DNA from: Thermoclostridium sp036562185
Lineage (GTDB): Bacteria > Bacillota > Clostridia > DSM-8532
Assembly: GCA_036562185.1 (NCBI GenBank)
Contig: DATCKN010000094.1
Coordinates: 1-64,000, forward strand
Reading direction: 5' to 3'
Length of the DNA stretch: 64,000 bases
Each line of letters begins with the position of its first letter. Position 1 is the stretch's first letter. This document shows positions 7,414-15,829 of the stretch, piece after piece. Made by a program: the position numbers and the translations under genes. The notes under the pieces were generated by a model that saw nothing but the letters and a program-made list of their open reading frames with translations, searched no databases and was not told the DNA's origin.

Positions 7414-8700
7414 TCATAGAATCCCTTCTGTCAGATAATCATGTATCTTTTTTGACAGTCTGGCTTGTTCCACCCAATTGCCGAACACAGTACCTTTTGG
7501 AGTTAATTCCCTGATCATTTTCCTTATTTGTTGCTTAACCCTGCCATACGGAGCATTTTCATATTCTGTTTGTGGCAATGGCATAAATGTATGCGCATGA
7601 ATGCGCGCTCCCATGTCTGCCAGATCAGACATCATTTTGACAGTCATTTCAGCATCTTCAATGGTTTCTCCCGGTAACCCGAATATAAAGTCAACATTTG
7701 CCAAAAATCCATGCCTTGTAATTATCTCAACCGCTTTATAAACGTCGTCGACAGAATGACCGCGATGTGACAGCTTAAGAATCCTTTCACTTCCGGATTG
7801 AGCGCCGACGACTAAATCTCTGTTACTCACAAACCTCTTAAGAAGCCCTATTGATTCGTTTGTTACATTATTAGGCCTCACTTCTGAAGGGAAAGACCCC
7901 ATATGGATTTTGGCCCCCGGACCAAGTACCTTACATATGGTAACTAGTAATCTCTCTAACTCGGGAAGATTCAAGTCAACTCCATTACCGGAACCATATG
8001 AAAGCGCGTTTGGTGTAATTGCGCGAAAGTATGTAGCGTTTAATTCCTTCTTCATTGCTTTTAAAATGTCATATATCTGCTCTGTTGTTCTATGCCGAGT
8101 ACATCTTCCCATAATATGTCCTGTCTGGCAAAATGAGCAACCGTATGGACAACCTCTTGTAATTTCAACAGGGCCGATACGCCTGAACCTTAATGAAACG
8201 GGTGAGTATTTTGTAATGTCGACCGGATCACTCTGGCCTGTATTAATTACATTTCCGTCATGATCTTTATAGCAGACTCCTTTTAAACCGGTCAGGCTTA
8301 TCCCTTCAATTATCCGTAAAATAAATATAGGAAATGTTGCTTCACTTTCACCAAGCAATGCGTAATCAAAACCAAGTTTTGTAATAGTTCTGACAGGATC
8401 ACCGGTAGCATGCGGTCCACCTGCGACAAAAACAATATCCAAATCATCCTTGAGTGGTGCAAGCTGAGTTATCAGGTTATGTACATCCCAGATTTGCGGG
8501 GTAAAGAATGAAAATGCTGCAATTACTTTTTCATACTTTTTTAGATCTTCAATACTCGCATAAATATCATTAATTTTTATAAAAAAGCCTATATCAATAA
8601 TATCGAATAACTCACATGAGTTTTCCAAAGCGCCAAGCAGTGCATTTATACTATACCTGTTCAGAGAAGTATTCCAAAAAAGTAATTTTGCTTTTTTCAT
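7414..8700 (-). CDS. B12-binding/radical SAM protein
   Basis: A 428-residue protein. I chose ATG 8700 because GAGG sits 5 nt upstream; an earlier TTG at 8721 has no site. The N-terminal 140 residues resemble a cobalamin-binding Rossmann domain with VFVAGGPHATGDP. The radical SAM core follows with ITRGCPYGCSFCQTGHIMGR, whose C-x3-C-x2-C binds the 4Fe-4S cluster that cleaves S-adenosylmethionine. The order and length resemble the MJ_1487-type family (TIGR04013, from memory), which has no proven reaction. Many B12/radical-SAM proteins are methyltransferases or carry out ring rearrangements, so such a reaction is possible here. It appears monocistronic. Confidence 0.85.
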   Translation of the reverse strand: MKKAKLLFWNTSLNRYSINALLGALENSCELFDIIDIGFFIKINDIYASIEDLKKYEKVIAAFSFFTPQIWDVHNLITQLAPLKDDLDIVFVAGGPHATGDPVRTITKLGFDYALLGESEATFPIFILRIIEGISLTGLKGVCYKDHDGNVINTGQSDPVDITKYSPVSLRFRRIGPVEITRGCPYGCSFCQTGHIMGRCTRHRTTEQIYDILKAMKKELNATYFRAITPNALSYGSGNGVDLNLPELERLLVTICKVLGPGAKIHMGSFPSEVRPNNVTNESIGLLKRFVSNRDLVVGAQSGSERILKLSHRGHSVDDVYKAVEIITRHGFLANVDFIFGLPGETIEDAEMTVKMMSDLADMGARIHAHTFMPLPQTEYENAPYGRVKQQIRKMIRELTPKGTVFGNWVEQARLSKKIHDYLTEGIL

Positions 8701-8820
8701 ACAAGCCTCATGCTCTTTCAAGTTATTTTGATAATTGATTTCAGGTCATGAATTATAGAATATCGTATTCAACAACAATAAAATTACCACTTTAAAACGG
8801 GTACGGTGTTCAGTGATATG

Positions 8821-8991
8821 TTAATTATACCACTGTTCAATCTGTGATGAAACTTTAAGATGACATGGGTGTATTACCGGATAATGCAAACAATCCACAT
8901 ATTTTGCCATTCTTTTGCCTGCCGAATAAAATAAATGATACAGTTGATCTGCCGGTAAATCCTTTTTTGTGTCAATATATGTAATGTCCAT
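8821..8991 (-). CDS. Small 56-residue protein, possible truncated GNAT
   Basis: ATG 8991 has a strong AGGAGGT site (complement of 8997-9003). The product begins MDITYIDTKKDLPADQLYHL followed by FYSAGK, which resembles the first helix of several GNAT acetyltransferases (I-D-x-K-x-D-L-x-x-x-x-L-x-x-L-F-x-S-A-G-W), but it ends after 56 residues without an acetyl-CoA motif. Either a real short protein or the front of a deleted acetyltransferase. Confidence 0.5.
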   Translation of the reverse strand: MDITYIDTKKDLPADQLYHLFYSAGKRMAKYVDCLHYPVIHPCHLKVSSQIEQWYN

Positions 8992-9118
8992 CGCTGACCT
9001 CCTGCAATAGAAGATGTAATGCCGGTTTAAGCAGCTATTTATCTCGTGAACAATCTGTTTAGCAATCGTTGAAAATGCCCATTTAAGTAATTATCCTGTA
9101 AGTTATCCGTTAGAATAT

Positions 9119-9973
9119 CTAAAAATAACTTAACAGTTTGCTTATAAAGTCGCCGGGATGATTATAAAATTTTCCGGCCTTTTCTATAAACCAGCGACAA
9201 AAATCATTGAATGCGTTTTCATTAATGACCCCGTTAACATCGAAACTTATTAACTCGCCGTATCGTGCCGAATAAACACCCAACCTGCTTATCATGTTCC
9301 TGTTATTGTTTTGCAAGCTCACTATTCTGTTTAAAATATAATAGCCTATCAACTGGTTATAAAACTCCCTGGTTATGCCGGGTTGAGTTGTTACCTTTAT
9401 ATCAATCAGCATATCATCCATTATCAAGTCTGCATCCGCCCCGTTAACTAACAATGAGGCATCTCCAAAAACAGGGTTCAACAGGCATGTATTTTTACAT
9501 TTCCATTTCTCATCCTGCAATAAATTGTATAGTCTTTTCAAATCAATAACATCATTAGTGTTTACTTTCCCTATATCACCGGGAAGGTAATCAACTCTGC
9601 CTGTTCTGTAGACAATATCATAATGTGAAATTTGCAGAAGCAGTATAAGCAATTCGTTATTTATCCCGTTGATGCTGAAGTATTCATCCATTGCCTGTTT
9701 TGTCATTCTGATTAAAGTCAGGCATTCGGCCCTTTGATTACTATTTAGTATTCGAACGACATTTTCTGCTTTCAAAGCAATATAATCTGACATGTTATTC
9801 AGTTTTTTTATATAGCATCTGAATAAGTAATCAAATGCTATACCCATGATTGTGAAATTCTTCGTTGCCGGCTGCAGCTTAATTTCTTTGTTAAAATCCA
9901 ATTTCGGCATTCTGAAGGTTTCTTTGAACTTTTGCTTTACTTCCTTATCATCCAGGAAACTTGTTAAGCTCAT
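9119..9973 (-). CDS. Predicted PD-(D/E)XK-fold nuclease, standalone
   Basis: A 284-residue protein with AAGGAG upstream of ATG 9973. Residues about 165-215 read LLNPVFGDASLLVNGADADL, IMDDMLIDIKVTTQ and FYNQLIGYYIL. The spacing D-A-D-L, then L-I-D-I-K, then Q-L-x-G-Y-Y is the core of PD-(D/E)XK nucleases: an acidic metal ligand, D-x-K, and the following helix with Gln and Tyr, as in Cas4/RecB-like and some defence nucleases. The helical N-terminal 150 residues are not recognised. No helicase, methylase or Cas gene is adjacent, so its process is unknown. Function as a nuclease is an inference from the motif. Confidence 0.65.
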   Translation of the reverse strand: MSLTSFLDDKEVKQKFKETFRMPKLDFNKEIKLQPATKNFTIMGIAFDYLFRCYIKKLNNMSDYIALKAENVVRILNSNQRAECLTLIRMTKQAMDEYFSINGINNELLILLLQISHYDIVYRTGRVDYLPGDIGKVNTNDVIDLKRLYNLLQDEKWKCKNTCLLNPVFGDASLLVNGADADLIMDDMLIDIKVTTQPGITREFYNQLIGYYILNRIVSLQNNNRNMISRLGVYSARYGELISFDVNGVINENAFNDFCRWFIEKAGKFYNHPGDFISKLLSYF

Positions 9974-10396
9974 TTTTATCTCCTTATACCCCTCGTGAGG
10001 TTATAAATCCTTTGAAACGAAATGTACTGGCTTCTGTTAATATTATTATTCCACAATCACAACAATATTTTACCATTTGTCCGGTAAAATGTGTTTTATT
10101 TATAAGAAAATTTGCTGTTACAAAAAATATGCCGCAATTTTCTTAGATATCAGGTATCTGTTTGGCAACCAGGAAAAGGAGGGGATAGGTATTAGATTCT
10201 GGTAGCAAGAGAATGCAGCGTAACCACTCCGGATGGCTCGATAATCCGTTTTTTTGAAACTATCTGATATTTAATGAAAATCTTTATAACCAACGGCAAA
10301 AGCAACTGTTAATATACAGTTGCTTTTTTGTATGCACATCCGGTAACACATTAAAATACTATAATTATGTGAACTAATTATTGCGAGGGAGGAAAC
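9974..10396. other. Intergenic stretch with an orphan terminator
   Basis: No convincing gene is seen. A good ribosome-binding-like AAAAGGAGGGG at about 10173-10183 is followed only by a very short frame from a CTG codon (VARECSVTTPDG...), and a strong terminator lies at 10298-10329. A small untranslated or leader transcript is possible. Confidence 0.35.
10298..10329 (+). terminator. Rho-independent terminator without an obvious upstream gene
   Basis: AAAAGCAACTGT at 10298-10309 and ACAGTTGCTTTT at 10316-10327 form a 12-bp stem with a 6-nt loop, followed by two more T. The nearest rightward gene begins 70 bp downstream and no rightward gene lies close upstream. Confidence 0.7.
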
Positions 10397-10645
10397 ATGT
10401 TTTATCGTGGCCACTATAGCCTTTGGGATGGTTACTGGGGGAGATACAGGATAAATTCCGAGACAGCCATACAAATTGCATTGCAACAGGTTCCCGGTCA
10501 GGTTTTAAAAGTTGAGCTTGACGATGATGATGGCTTATTGGTATATGAAATTGATATACGTACCCAATCAGGAGTATATGAAGTACATGTCAATGCAACC
10601 ACCGGGCAGATACTGAAGATCGAAAGAGAAGATAACTGGTATTAA
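10397..10645 (+). CDS. PepSY-domain small protein
   Basis: An 82-residue protein with GGGAGGAAAC before ATG 10397. After a tyrosine/tryptophan-rich start (MFYRGHYSLWDGYWGRYRIN), one PepSY-like domain spans about residues 22-80: AIQIALQQVPGQVLKVELD, YEIDIRTQSGVYEVHVNATT and GQILKIERE. PepSY domains are small beta modules thought to inhibit proteases or bind ligands. No signal peptide is visible, which is unusual for PepSY proteins; it may act in the cytosol. Confidence 0.82.
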   Translation: MFYRGHYSLWDGYWGRYRINSETAIQIALQQVPGQVLKVELDDDDGLLVYEIDIRTQSGVYEVHVNATTGQILKIEREDNWY

Positions 10646-10885
10646 GTTATACTGCAATTACTTTTTCAGGTAAGCAATGCGGATGCTTTGCTTAATTTTT
10701 TGCTTCACTTGCAGGTTTTCCCCCTGCAATGCCCCAGTTTTCAAGAGGATGTTCAAAAACAGCCAATGCATGTTACGGTATCTGTCAAACAAGTGATAAA
10801 TTCTGGTATAATAAAATTACTTGATGCTGATATTTGTTGAATATTGCGCGTTCTCGAAACCATATAGGAGATAGGGGAAGAAATT

Positions 10886-11527
10886 ATGGATTTTTTTAGA
10901 TTTCTTTTATGCGCAATACTCGGGTTTCTTTTGTCGGGGGTTTGGTTTAAACCTTATTACCGGCGTTCTGATACAAAAATTAAAAATACGGTGGCTGTCC
11001 TGTTTCAGTTCATTATTTGCAAGCATAATTCCTGTATTTATCATAGCTTCAGTTTGGGGAATTTATCCTGTTCAAATATCCGGATTACATAATATTACAG
11101 TGTATTTTGTTGCAATTGCGACAGTGGTAATTACGTCAGCCATCATTGCCAGGAAAAAGTCAACGGGATATAAAAACGGGAAAGAATTGCTGCTTTGGGG
11201 ACTGGACGGATTGCTTATGGAAATACCTCAAAGACTGATGATGCAGTCATTTATATATGGAATCCTTAGTTCGGAAGGTATCCCGTCATTGAGTCTCTAT
11301 ACAGTGTTAGCTACAGCACTCGTTTGGTGTTTGGGAATTTTAGCGCAGGCGTTATTATCGAAAGAACGGTTTAATAATGATTTGCTAATTGATATTATAT
11401 CTTCATTTGTTTTTTCACTGGAATAGGTTATGTATATCAAAAAACGGGTTTGATTGTTGTTTCAATGATTGCTCATTTTTGTGAACGCATTTTAAGTTGC
11501 AGTATTTTTGTAAAGGAACGCAGTTAG
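10886..11527 (+). pseudogene. CPBP-family membrane protease gene with two frameshifts
   Basis: ATG 10886 begins a membrane protein (MDFFRFLLCAILGFLLSGVW). The frame changes near 10985-10993, after which the correct continuation reads WLSCFSSLFASIIPVFIIAS. A second change near 11405-11416, at a run of six T, restores TGIGYVYQKTGLIVVSMIAH and the terminal FCERI up to TAG 11525-11527. The middle part contains E-I-P-Q-R-L-M-M-Q-S, a variant of the CPBP glutamate/arginine motif. CPBP proteins are intramembrane proteases or maturation factors. Two frameshifts in 640 bp suggest a dead gene; sequencing error in homopolymers is the alternative. Confidence 0.65.
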
Positions 11528-11604
11528 ATTCCATGCTGTAATAATTTGTGATATAATCTTGTAAACATTGATAAATTTCGCTGATAAAAAATTTTCAAGA
11601 ACCA

Positions 11605-11635
11605 TTGACTTTGACACCGTGTCGCACTTTATAAT
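11605..11635 (+). promoter_or_regulatory. MerR-type promoter with 19-bp spacer and internal dyad
   Basis: TTGACT at 11605-11610 and TATAAT at 11630-11635 are 19 bp apart. The spacer contains the perfect dyad GACACCGTGTC at 11613-11623. A stretched spacer with an inverted repeat inside it is the classic arrangement on which MerR proteins twist DNA to activate transcription. The gene directly downstream is a MerR regulator, so autoregulation is likely. Confidence 0.75.
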
Positions 11636-11663
11636 CTAAGCAAAGAAAAGATGAGGTTATGGC

Positions 11664-12683
11664 ATGGAACTTCAAACGATAAGCCAGGTATCAAGAAATT
11701 ACGGAATATCCACAAGAATGTTGCGCTATTATGAACAAGCCGGGTTAATTCGAAGTCTCAGGAAGGACGGTTATGCTTACAGGGTTTATGACGAAAATGC
11801 CATCAATCGTTTGCAGCAAATCCTGGTACTGCGTAAATTGAGAATTCCAGTGAAGCAAATAGTAAAAATCCTTAATAATTTCGATGCAGCCGAAGCAGTG
11901 GAGATTTTCAGGCAAAACATCAGCGAAATAGATATTGAAATTACTACACTGTCTACCATTAAATCCATATTGGCACGTTTTGTTGAAGAAATCAATGAGA
12001 AAGCCAATGTGAGTCTAAAACTCATCGGTGATGAAGCTGTGATCTCGGTTATAAACTCCCTGCCTTTTTCTGATAATCAAATTAAAGATGCCGGGCAGGA
12101 TGTTTCAATGGAAGAGTTGAACCGGGCTAATGAAGAATTAATGAAATTGAGAGACAGAGACGTCCGGATTGTATATTTGCCGCCAATGACTGTGGCAGCG
12201 GCTTTCGCCTGGGGAGAAGATGCTGTGGATATAACATCGGGCATGGTAAACAAGTTTATAAAAGAAAGCGGACTAATGAATATTAAGCCCGATGCACGAT
12301 GTTTTGATTTTCAGTGCTTCGGTGGTACGGATGAGCATGGTCAAAACCTGCAAGGGCATGAATCATGGGTTTCGGTGCCAGATGATATGGAGATCCCAGC
12401 ACCATTGGTAAGGCGGAAATTCAAAGGAGGGCTGTACGCAGCACATGTTTTAAGGGAGTGGGATTTTCAGGACTGGCGCAGGCTTAAGGAATGGGTTCTT
12501 GCGAGTGATAAATATGAAAGTGACTGGGGCTCACCGCGTTGGGAATCGGCAGAAACAGGTTATGGCTATGGCCTGGAAGAAACGTTGAATCTTTATAATT
12601 TTATTGAGAAGTATAATGCGGAAATGGGTTATTTACAGCTTGATTTGCTGTACCCGATAAAGGAGAAGGAGAATGGGAAATAA
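11664..12683 (+). CDS. MerR-family regulator with C-terminal effector-binding domain
   Basis: A 339-residue protein. Residues 1-70 form the MerR winged helix: LQTISQVSRNYGISTRMLRY, then YEQAGLIRS and YRVYDENAINRLQQI. A coiled segment follows (about 80-115), and residues about 160-330 resemble a GyrI-like/AraC effector-binding domain, which senses small hydrophobic or cationic drugs in relatives such as BmrR and TipA. Its promoter at 11605-11635 carries the matching operator. The next gene, DUF6273, overlaps its end by 11 bp, so the two are coupled. Ligand unknown. Confidence 0.85.
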   Translation: MELQTISQVSRNYGISTRMLRYYEQAGLIRSLRKDGYAYRVYDENAINRLQQILVLRKLRIPVKQIVKILNNFDAAEAVEIFRQNISEIDIEITTLSTIKSILARFVEEINEKANVSLKLIGDEAVISVINSLPFSDNQIKDAGQDVSMEELNRANEELMKLRDRDVRIVYLPPMTVAAAFAWGEDAVDITSGMVNKFIKESGLMNIKPDARCFDFQCFGGTDEHGQNLQGHESWVSVPDDMEIPAPLVRRKFKGGLYAAHVLREWDFQDWRRLKEWVLASDKYESDWGSPRWESAETGYGYGLEETLNLYNFIEKYNAEMGYLQLDLLYPIKEKENGK

Positions 12684-13281
12684 TAGGATTGGCGATATAA
12701 TAGAATTCGGCGGATACAACTGGCGCATACTTGATATACAAAACAGCGCTGCATTGATAATTACTGAGGAAATAATAGACCAACGCTCATACCATAATTT
12801 CTATAAAGAAATAACATGGGCTGAATGTTCTTTGAGAAGTTATCTTAATGGTGAATTCTATGACAGGTTCAGCCCCGAAGAAAAGTCAAGAATAATTCCG
12901 GTGTTAAATAAAAACCTTGATAACCAATGGCACGGTGCAAAGGGTGGAGAAGATACCGAGGACAGGATATTCCTTTTAAGCATCGAGGAAGTGTGCACAT
13001 ATTTCGGTGATAGCCGTTTGAAGCTGTATAACCGGGGTAAAAATCAAAGATATTGGCTTGAAAGAAAAGATGAAAACAACATTAACCGAATAGCTATGCT
13101 CCGGGGTGCAAACGGGTCATGGTGGTGGTGGCTGCGATCCCCCGGGCGTTATAATGTAAGGGCCGCGTACATACATGGTGATGGCAATATTGGCATGCAG
13201 GGAAACAACGTAAAGAAAGGCAACGCCAGTGATGGCAGATGTACAGGCGGCGTCCGTCCTGCTTTGTGGTTAAAGCTGTAA
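12673..13281 (+). CDS. DUF6273-domain protein
   Basis: A 202-residue protein with GGAGAAGGAG upstream of ATG 12673, overlapping the MerR gene by 11 bp. Typical DUF6273 elements are present: GDIIEFGGYNWRILDI near the start, WAECSLRSYLNGEFYDRFS, FLLSIEEVCTYF, and the C-terminal WWWWLRSPG with GGVRPALWLKL. This fold is widespread in clostridial phages and surface proteins and looks like a lectin-like or ligand-binding module. No signal peptide is present. Coupling to the MerR gene suggests it is part of the same stress or ligand response. Confidence 0.82.
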   Translation: MGNNRIGDIIEFGGYNWRILDIQNSAALIITEEIIDQRSYHNFYKEITWAECSLRSYLNGEFYDRFSPEEKSRIIPVLNKNLDNQWHGAKGGEDTEDRIFLLSIEEVCTYFGDSRLKLYNRGKNQRYWLERKDENNINRIAMLRGANGSWWWWLRSPGRYNVRAAYIHGDGNIGMQGNNVKKGNASDGRCTGGVRPALWLKL

Positions 13282-13356
13282 TTGTAATTCGGGCTGAATT
13301 GCGGTTTGATTACTGTTACAGATTAAAATAAATATATTTCAAAGGAGAGGATTTAA

Positions 13357-13833
13357 ATGGACAAATATGAAAATGCAATGAAACTTTTGGAGGAGCGCTG
13401 CGGGAATGATAAGGAAGTACTCATTGCCCTTGCGACAATATCTTTAACACCGAACGCCGCAGGTAAGCCACGCCCTGCTGTACGTATGGTATGCGCTTAT
13501 TATGAAGATGGCGTGTTTTATGTTTCTACTGACGCAACAAAAAACAAAATGCTGCAAATTGAGAAGAATAATGAGGTTGCAGTTGCCGGCCTTGACTGGT
13601 TCACTTTCAATGGCATAGCTGAAAACCTTGGTTGGGTTAAGGACGAGAAGAATGCCCGAATCAGGGCGAAATTCAAAAAAGTTTTCGACTGGTTCGATGA
13701 TGTTGGTGATGAAGATAACCCGGACTCAATCGTTCTGCGCATCACCCTTACAGAAGGCACCATTATTGACAACGAAAAAAAATACGGTGATTTGCAGTAT
13801 AAAGTTGATTTTGTAAATAAAACAGCGAAGTAA
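13357..13833 (+). CDS. Pyridoxamine 5'-phosphate oxidase-like flavin-binding protein
   Basis: A 158-residue split-barrel protein, with AAAGGAGAGG before ATG 13357. LATISLTPNAAGKPRPAVRM, FYVSTDATKNKMLQIEKNNE and WFTFNGIAENLGWV follow the PNPOx-like pattern in which the barrel binds FMN or F420-like cofactors at the dimer interface. Length and lack of the C-terminal PNPOx signature suggest a general flavin reductase rather than the vitamin B6 enzyme. It stands alone 75 bp after the DUF6273 gene. Confidence 0.8.
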   Translation: MDKYENAMKLLEERCGNDKEVLIALATISLTPNAAGKPRPAVRMVCAYYEDGVFYVSTDATKNKMLQIEKNNEVAVAGLDWFTFNGIAENLGWVKDEKNARIRAKFKKVFDWFDDVGDEDNPDSIVLRITLTEGTIIDNEKKYGDLQYKVDFVNKTAK

Positions 13834-14059
13834 AAAAATGATTGTAGTATAAGAGTTCACAACCAGCGCTTAACAATCAACAGGACAAGATTTTGGAAAA
13901 TCAGGCGCCCGGGCATGTTTTCCAGTGCATAAAGCTTACCCGTTCAGAGAATACATCCTTTATTCCAGTTTTATAAATTAAATTACCGGATTAAAACCAT
14001 ATACCCGGTTTTCATTTATTCATCGCCAGGTAAGGGTTCTGTAAAGGTGGGTCTGTTTC

Positions 14060-14395
14060 TTACGGTGTGTTATTTTTCTGCATTGAACCAATCCAGGAAT
14101 AACAACTGTTTAGTTCCTCATCACTTATCAAATCCGACCTGTGCTCAAACATAACTTTGACATTTCTGCTAATCCTGAATATTTGTGTCATGTAGTTTTT
14201 AATAGGTGCCCAACCGTCCGCTGGTTTTAAAGACGGTAATGCAGAAAAATGGTTATTACTTAAATTGCCTGAAACCTTCACATTGGATAAGCGCACAACA
14301 TGAGTGTACTTTGTAAATCTTTTTATAATTTCCATGTCATTAAAGCCCGGATCAATTTTGTTTTGCCCTGAAATCTCTGTTAAATTTGGCACCAT
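14060..14395 (-). CDS. Uncharacterised 111-residue protein
   Basis: I chose ATG 14395 because GGAGG lies 5 nt upstream (complement of 14401-14405); an in-frame ATG at 14416 has no site. The product (MVPNLTEISGQNKIDPGFND to the C-terminal CYSWIGSMQKNN) is soluble, with no signal peptide, membrane segment or motif I recognise. It stands alone between the flavin-binding gene and the 14624 gene. Confidence 0.55.
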   Translation of the reverse strand: MVPNLTEISGQNKIDPGFNDMEIIKRFTKYTHVVRLSNVKVSGNLSNNHFSALPSLKPADGWAPIKNYMTQIFRISRNVKVMFEHRSDLISDEELNSCYSWIGSMQKNNTP

Positions 14396-14623
14396 CAAAT
14401 CCTCCATACATTCCAATCATGAAATTATTCATCGTGCGCCCTGCTCCTCCCTTATTACATGTATGGTATATTCAAAGGCAAGCGTGAATTCAAAACCCAC
14501 CCTACTGATTATTATAATCAATTTATTTTATGTAAACTAAAGAAATTACCGATACATTTATATCAAGTCTTTTACCGTCAAATGGCACCTTAAGAAAATG
14601 GATTTGGAGAGGAGGGCGGTTCT

Positions 14624-14842
14624 GTGGATTTGGATCCAAAGTTTGAAAAACTGATAAAGAAACAAGCAGCGTACAAATCTGATAATTTAGGTTTGAATCT
14701 GCTGATTTCCAGGTTGCAGAAAAATTATTCGGCTAACCAGTCACGTGAAGAACTGGGCAAATGTTTGGATGAGATGAGAGCTTTTTTCAAAAAGTACAAT
14801 TCCATTCTAGGAAGGGATATTGAAGCCCTGGGAAAATTATAG
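14624..14842 (+). CDS. Small helical protein paired with the DUF6976-like gene
   Basis: A 72-residue protein from GTG 14624, with GGAGAGGAGGG upstream. It is almost entirely helical and charged (FEKLIKKQAAYKSDNLGLNL, then SREELGKCLDEMRAFFKKYN). It ends 12 bp before the next gene, so the two are cotranscribed. I do not recognise the family; it could be a partner or regulator of the downstream protein. Confidence 0.6.
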   Translation: MDLDPKFEKLIKKQAAYKSDNLGLNLLISRLQKNYSANQSREELGKCLDEMRAFFKKYNSILGRDIEALGKL

Positions 14843-14854
14843 GAGGTAGAGAAA

Positions 14855-15829
14855 ATGTTTGTTAATCTTGAAGAGGCATCCAGATTGATACATGAAGGCA
14901 GAATCTTACATATTGCAGCAGATGAATATTTGCTGGAACAATTACCGAAAGGCAAGTGGATTGCCGGGACCACTCCGTATTTTATTACAGAACATGGAGG
15001 TACTGTTTGTAAGGACAGGTTGTTTGTAAATGACATTACGGATGCTGTTGATTATAAAACAGTAGTGTATGATAAAAACAGCATACTAAACATAACGGAG
15101 GATGCATATTCCAACGGAATAACATTTTTAATTATGCCTTATGCAAGTGATGTTGCAGTGGTTTATGCAAAGGAAGCGCCAAATTTAAGTAATTTATATA
15201 TAAATCCCATAGTAGGCTGGATTTCAGGTTATGATCTGTCTGCTGATTCAACTGCAAAGGTCTATGACGGTGTTTCGGGTGAATCATATTATAATAAAGC
15301 GGTTGCTTTGCATGTTTGCTTGCCTGATGATCAAATGGTTTCACTGGGAATAGTTAATATTTTTGATACAGATGAGAACGATACGAAGATTGAATTTGCC
15401 GAAGATGCTTTATCAGTGGAAAAATGCCTGGTTGATGGGAAAGAAACGCTATTGGCGGATTATATTTTGCAAAACCAAATTAATACACAGTTGCCTTTAA
15501 TAGCAGATTATAACAGTGTGCTGATTAATGTATCCATTAAAACTGTTTCAGAACATAACAAAACAGTGGATTTATATGCTCCGGTATTTGCAGGAAAGGA
15601 ATACCGTTTTTCCCGCCCTGTCAGCAATTATGCAGCCAGGTTTAAAGAGCACCTGCAGGGGCTTGAAGACATAAAGCCGATATTCTCATGTAACTGCATC
15701 TTGAATTATCTTTATGGGGAACTTGAGGGAAAAGCCACACCACCTTTCACAGGTCCTGTAACTTTCGGCGAAATTGCATATCAGCTGCTTAACCAAACGT
15801 TGGTTTATGCTGAAATAATCAGAAAATAA
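14855..15829 (+). CDS. DUF6976-like protein
   Basis: A 324-residue protein with AGGAGG before ATG 14855. The N-terminus (LIHEGRILHIAADEYLLEQL, then GKWIAGTTPYFITEHGG) and the C-terminal FSCNCILNYLYGELEGKATP followed by GPVTFGEIAYQLLNQTLVYA resemble the DUF6976 family (from memory), whose C-terminal portion looks like FIST sensory domains. FIST domains are thought to bind small ligands in signalling proteins. No membrane segment. It follows a small helical protein by 12 bp and ends at a strong terminator. A chemoreceptor gene lies 740 bp downstream but in a separate transcript. Confidence 0.65.
   Translation: MFVNLEEASRLIHEGRILHIAADEYLLEQLPKGKWIAGTTPYFITEHGGTVCKDRLFVNDITDAVDYKTVVYDKNSILNITEDAYSNGITFLIMPYASDVAVVYAKEAPNLSNLYINPIVGWISGYDLSADSTAKVYDGVSGESYYNKAVALHVCLPDDQMVSLGIVNIFDTDENDTKIEFAEDALSVEKCLVDGKETLLADYILQNQINTQLPLIADYNSVLINVSIKTVSEHNKTVDLYAPVFAGKEYRFSRPVSNYAARFKEHLQGLEDIKPIFSCNCILNYLYGELEGKATPPFTGPVTFGEIAYQLLNQTLVYAEIIRK

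Noticed and set aside
10170..10270. Short frame from CTG with VARECSVTTPDG after an AAAAGGAGGGG
   Set aside because: Start is not ATG, GTG or TTG, and only about 22 codons; not called as a gene, though a small transcript remains possible.
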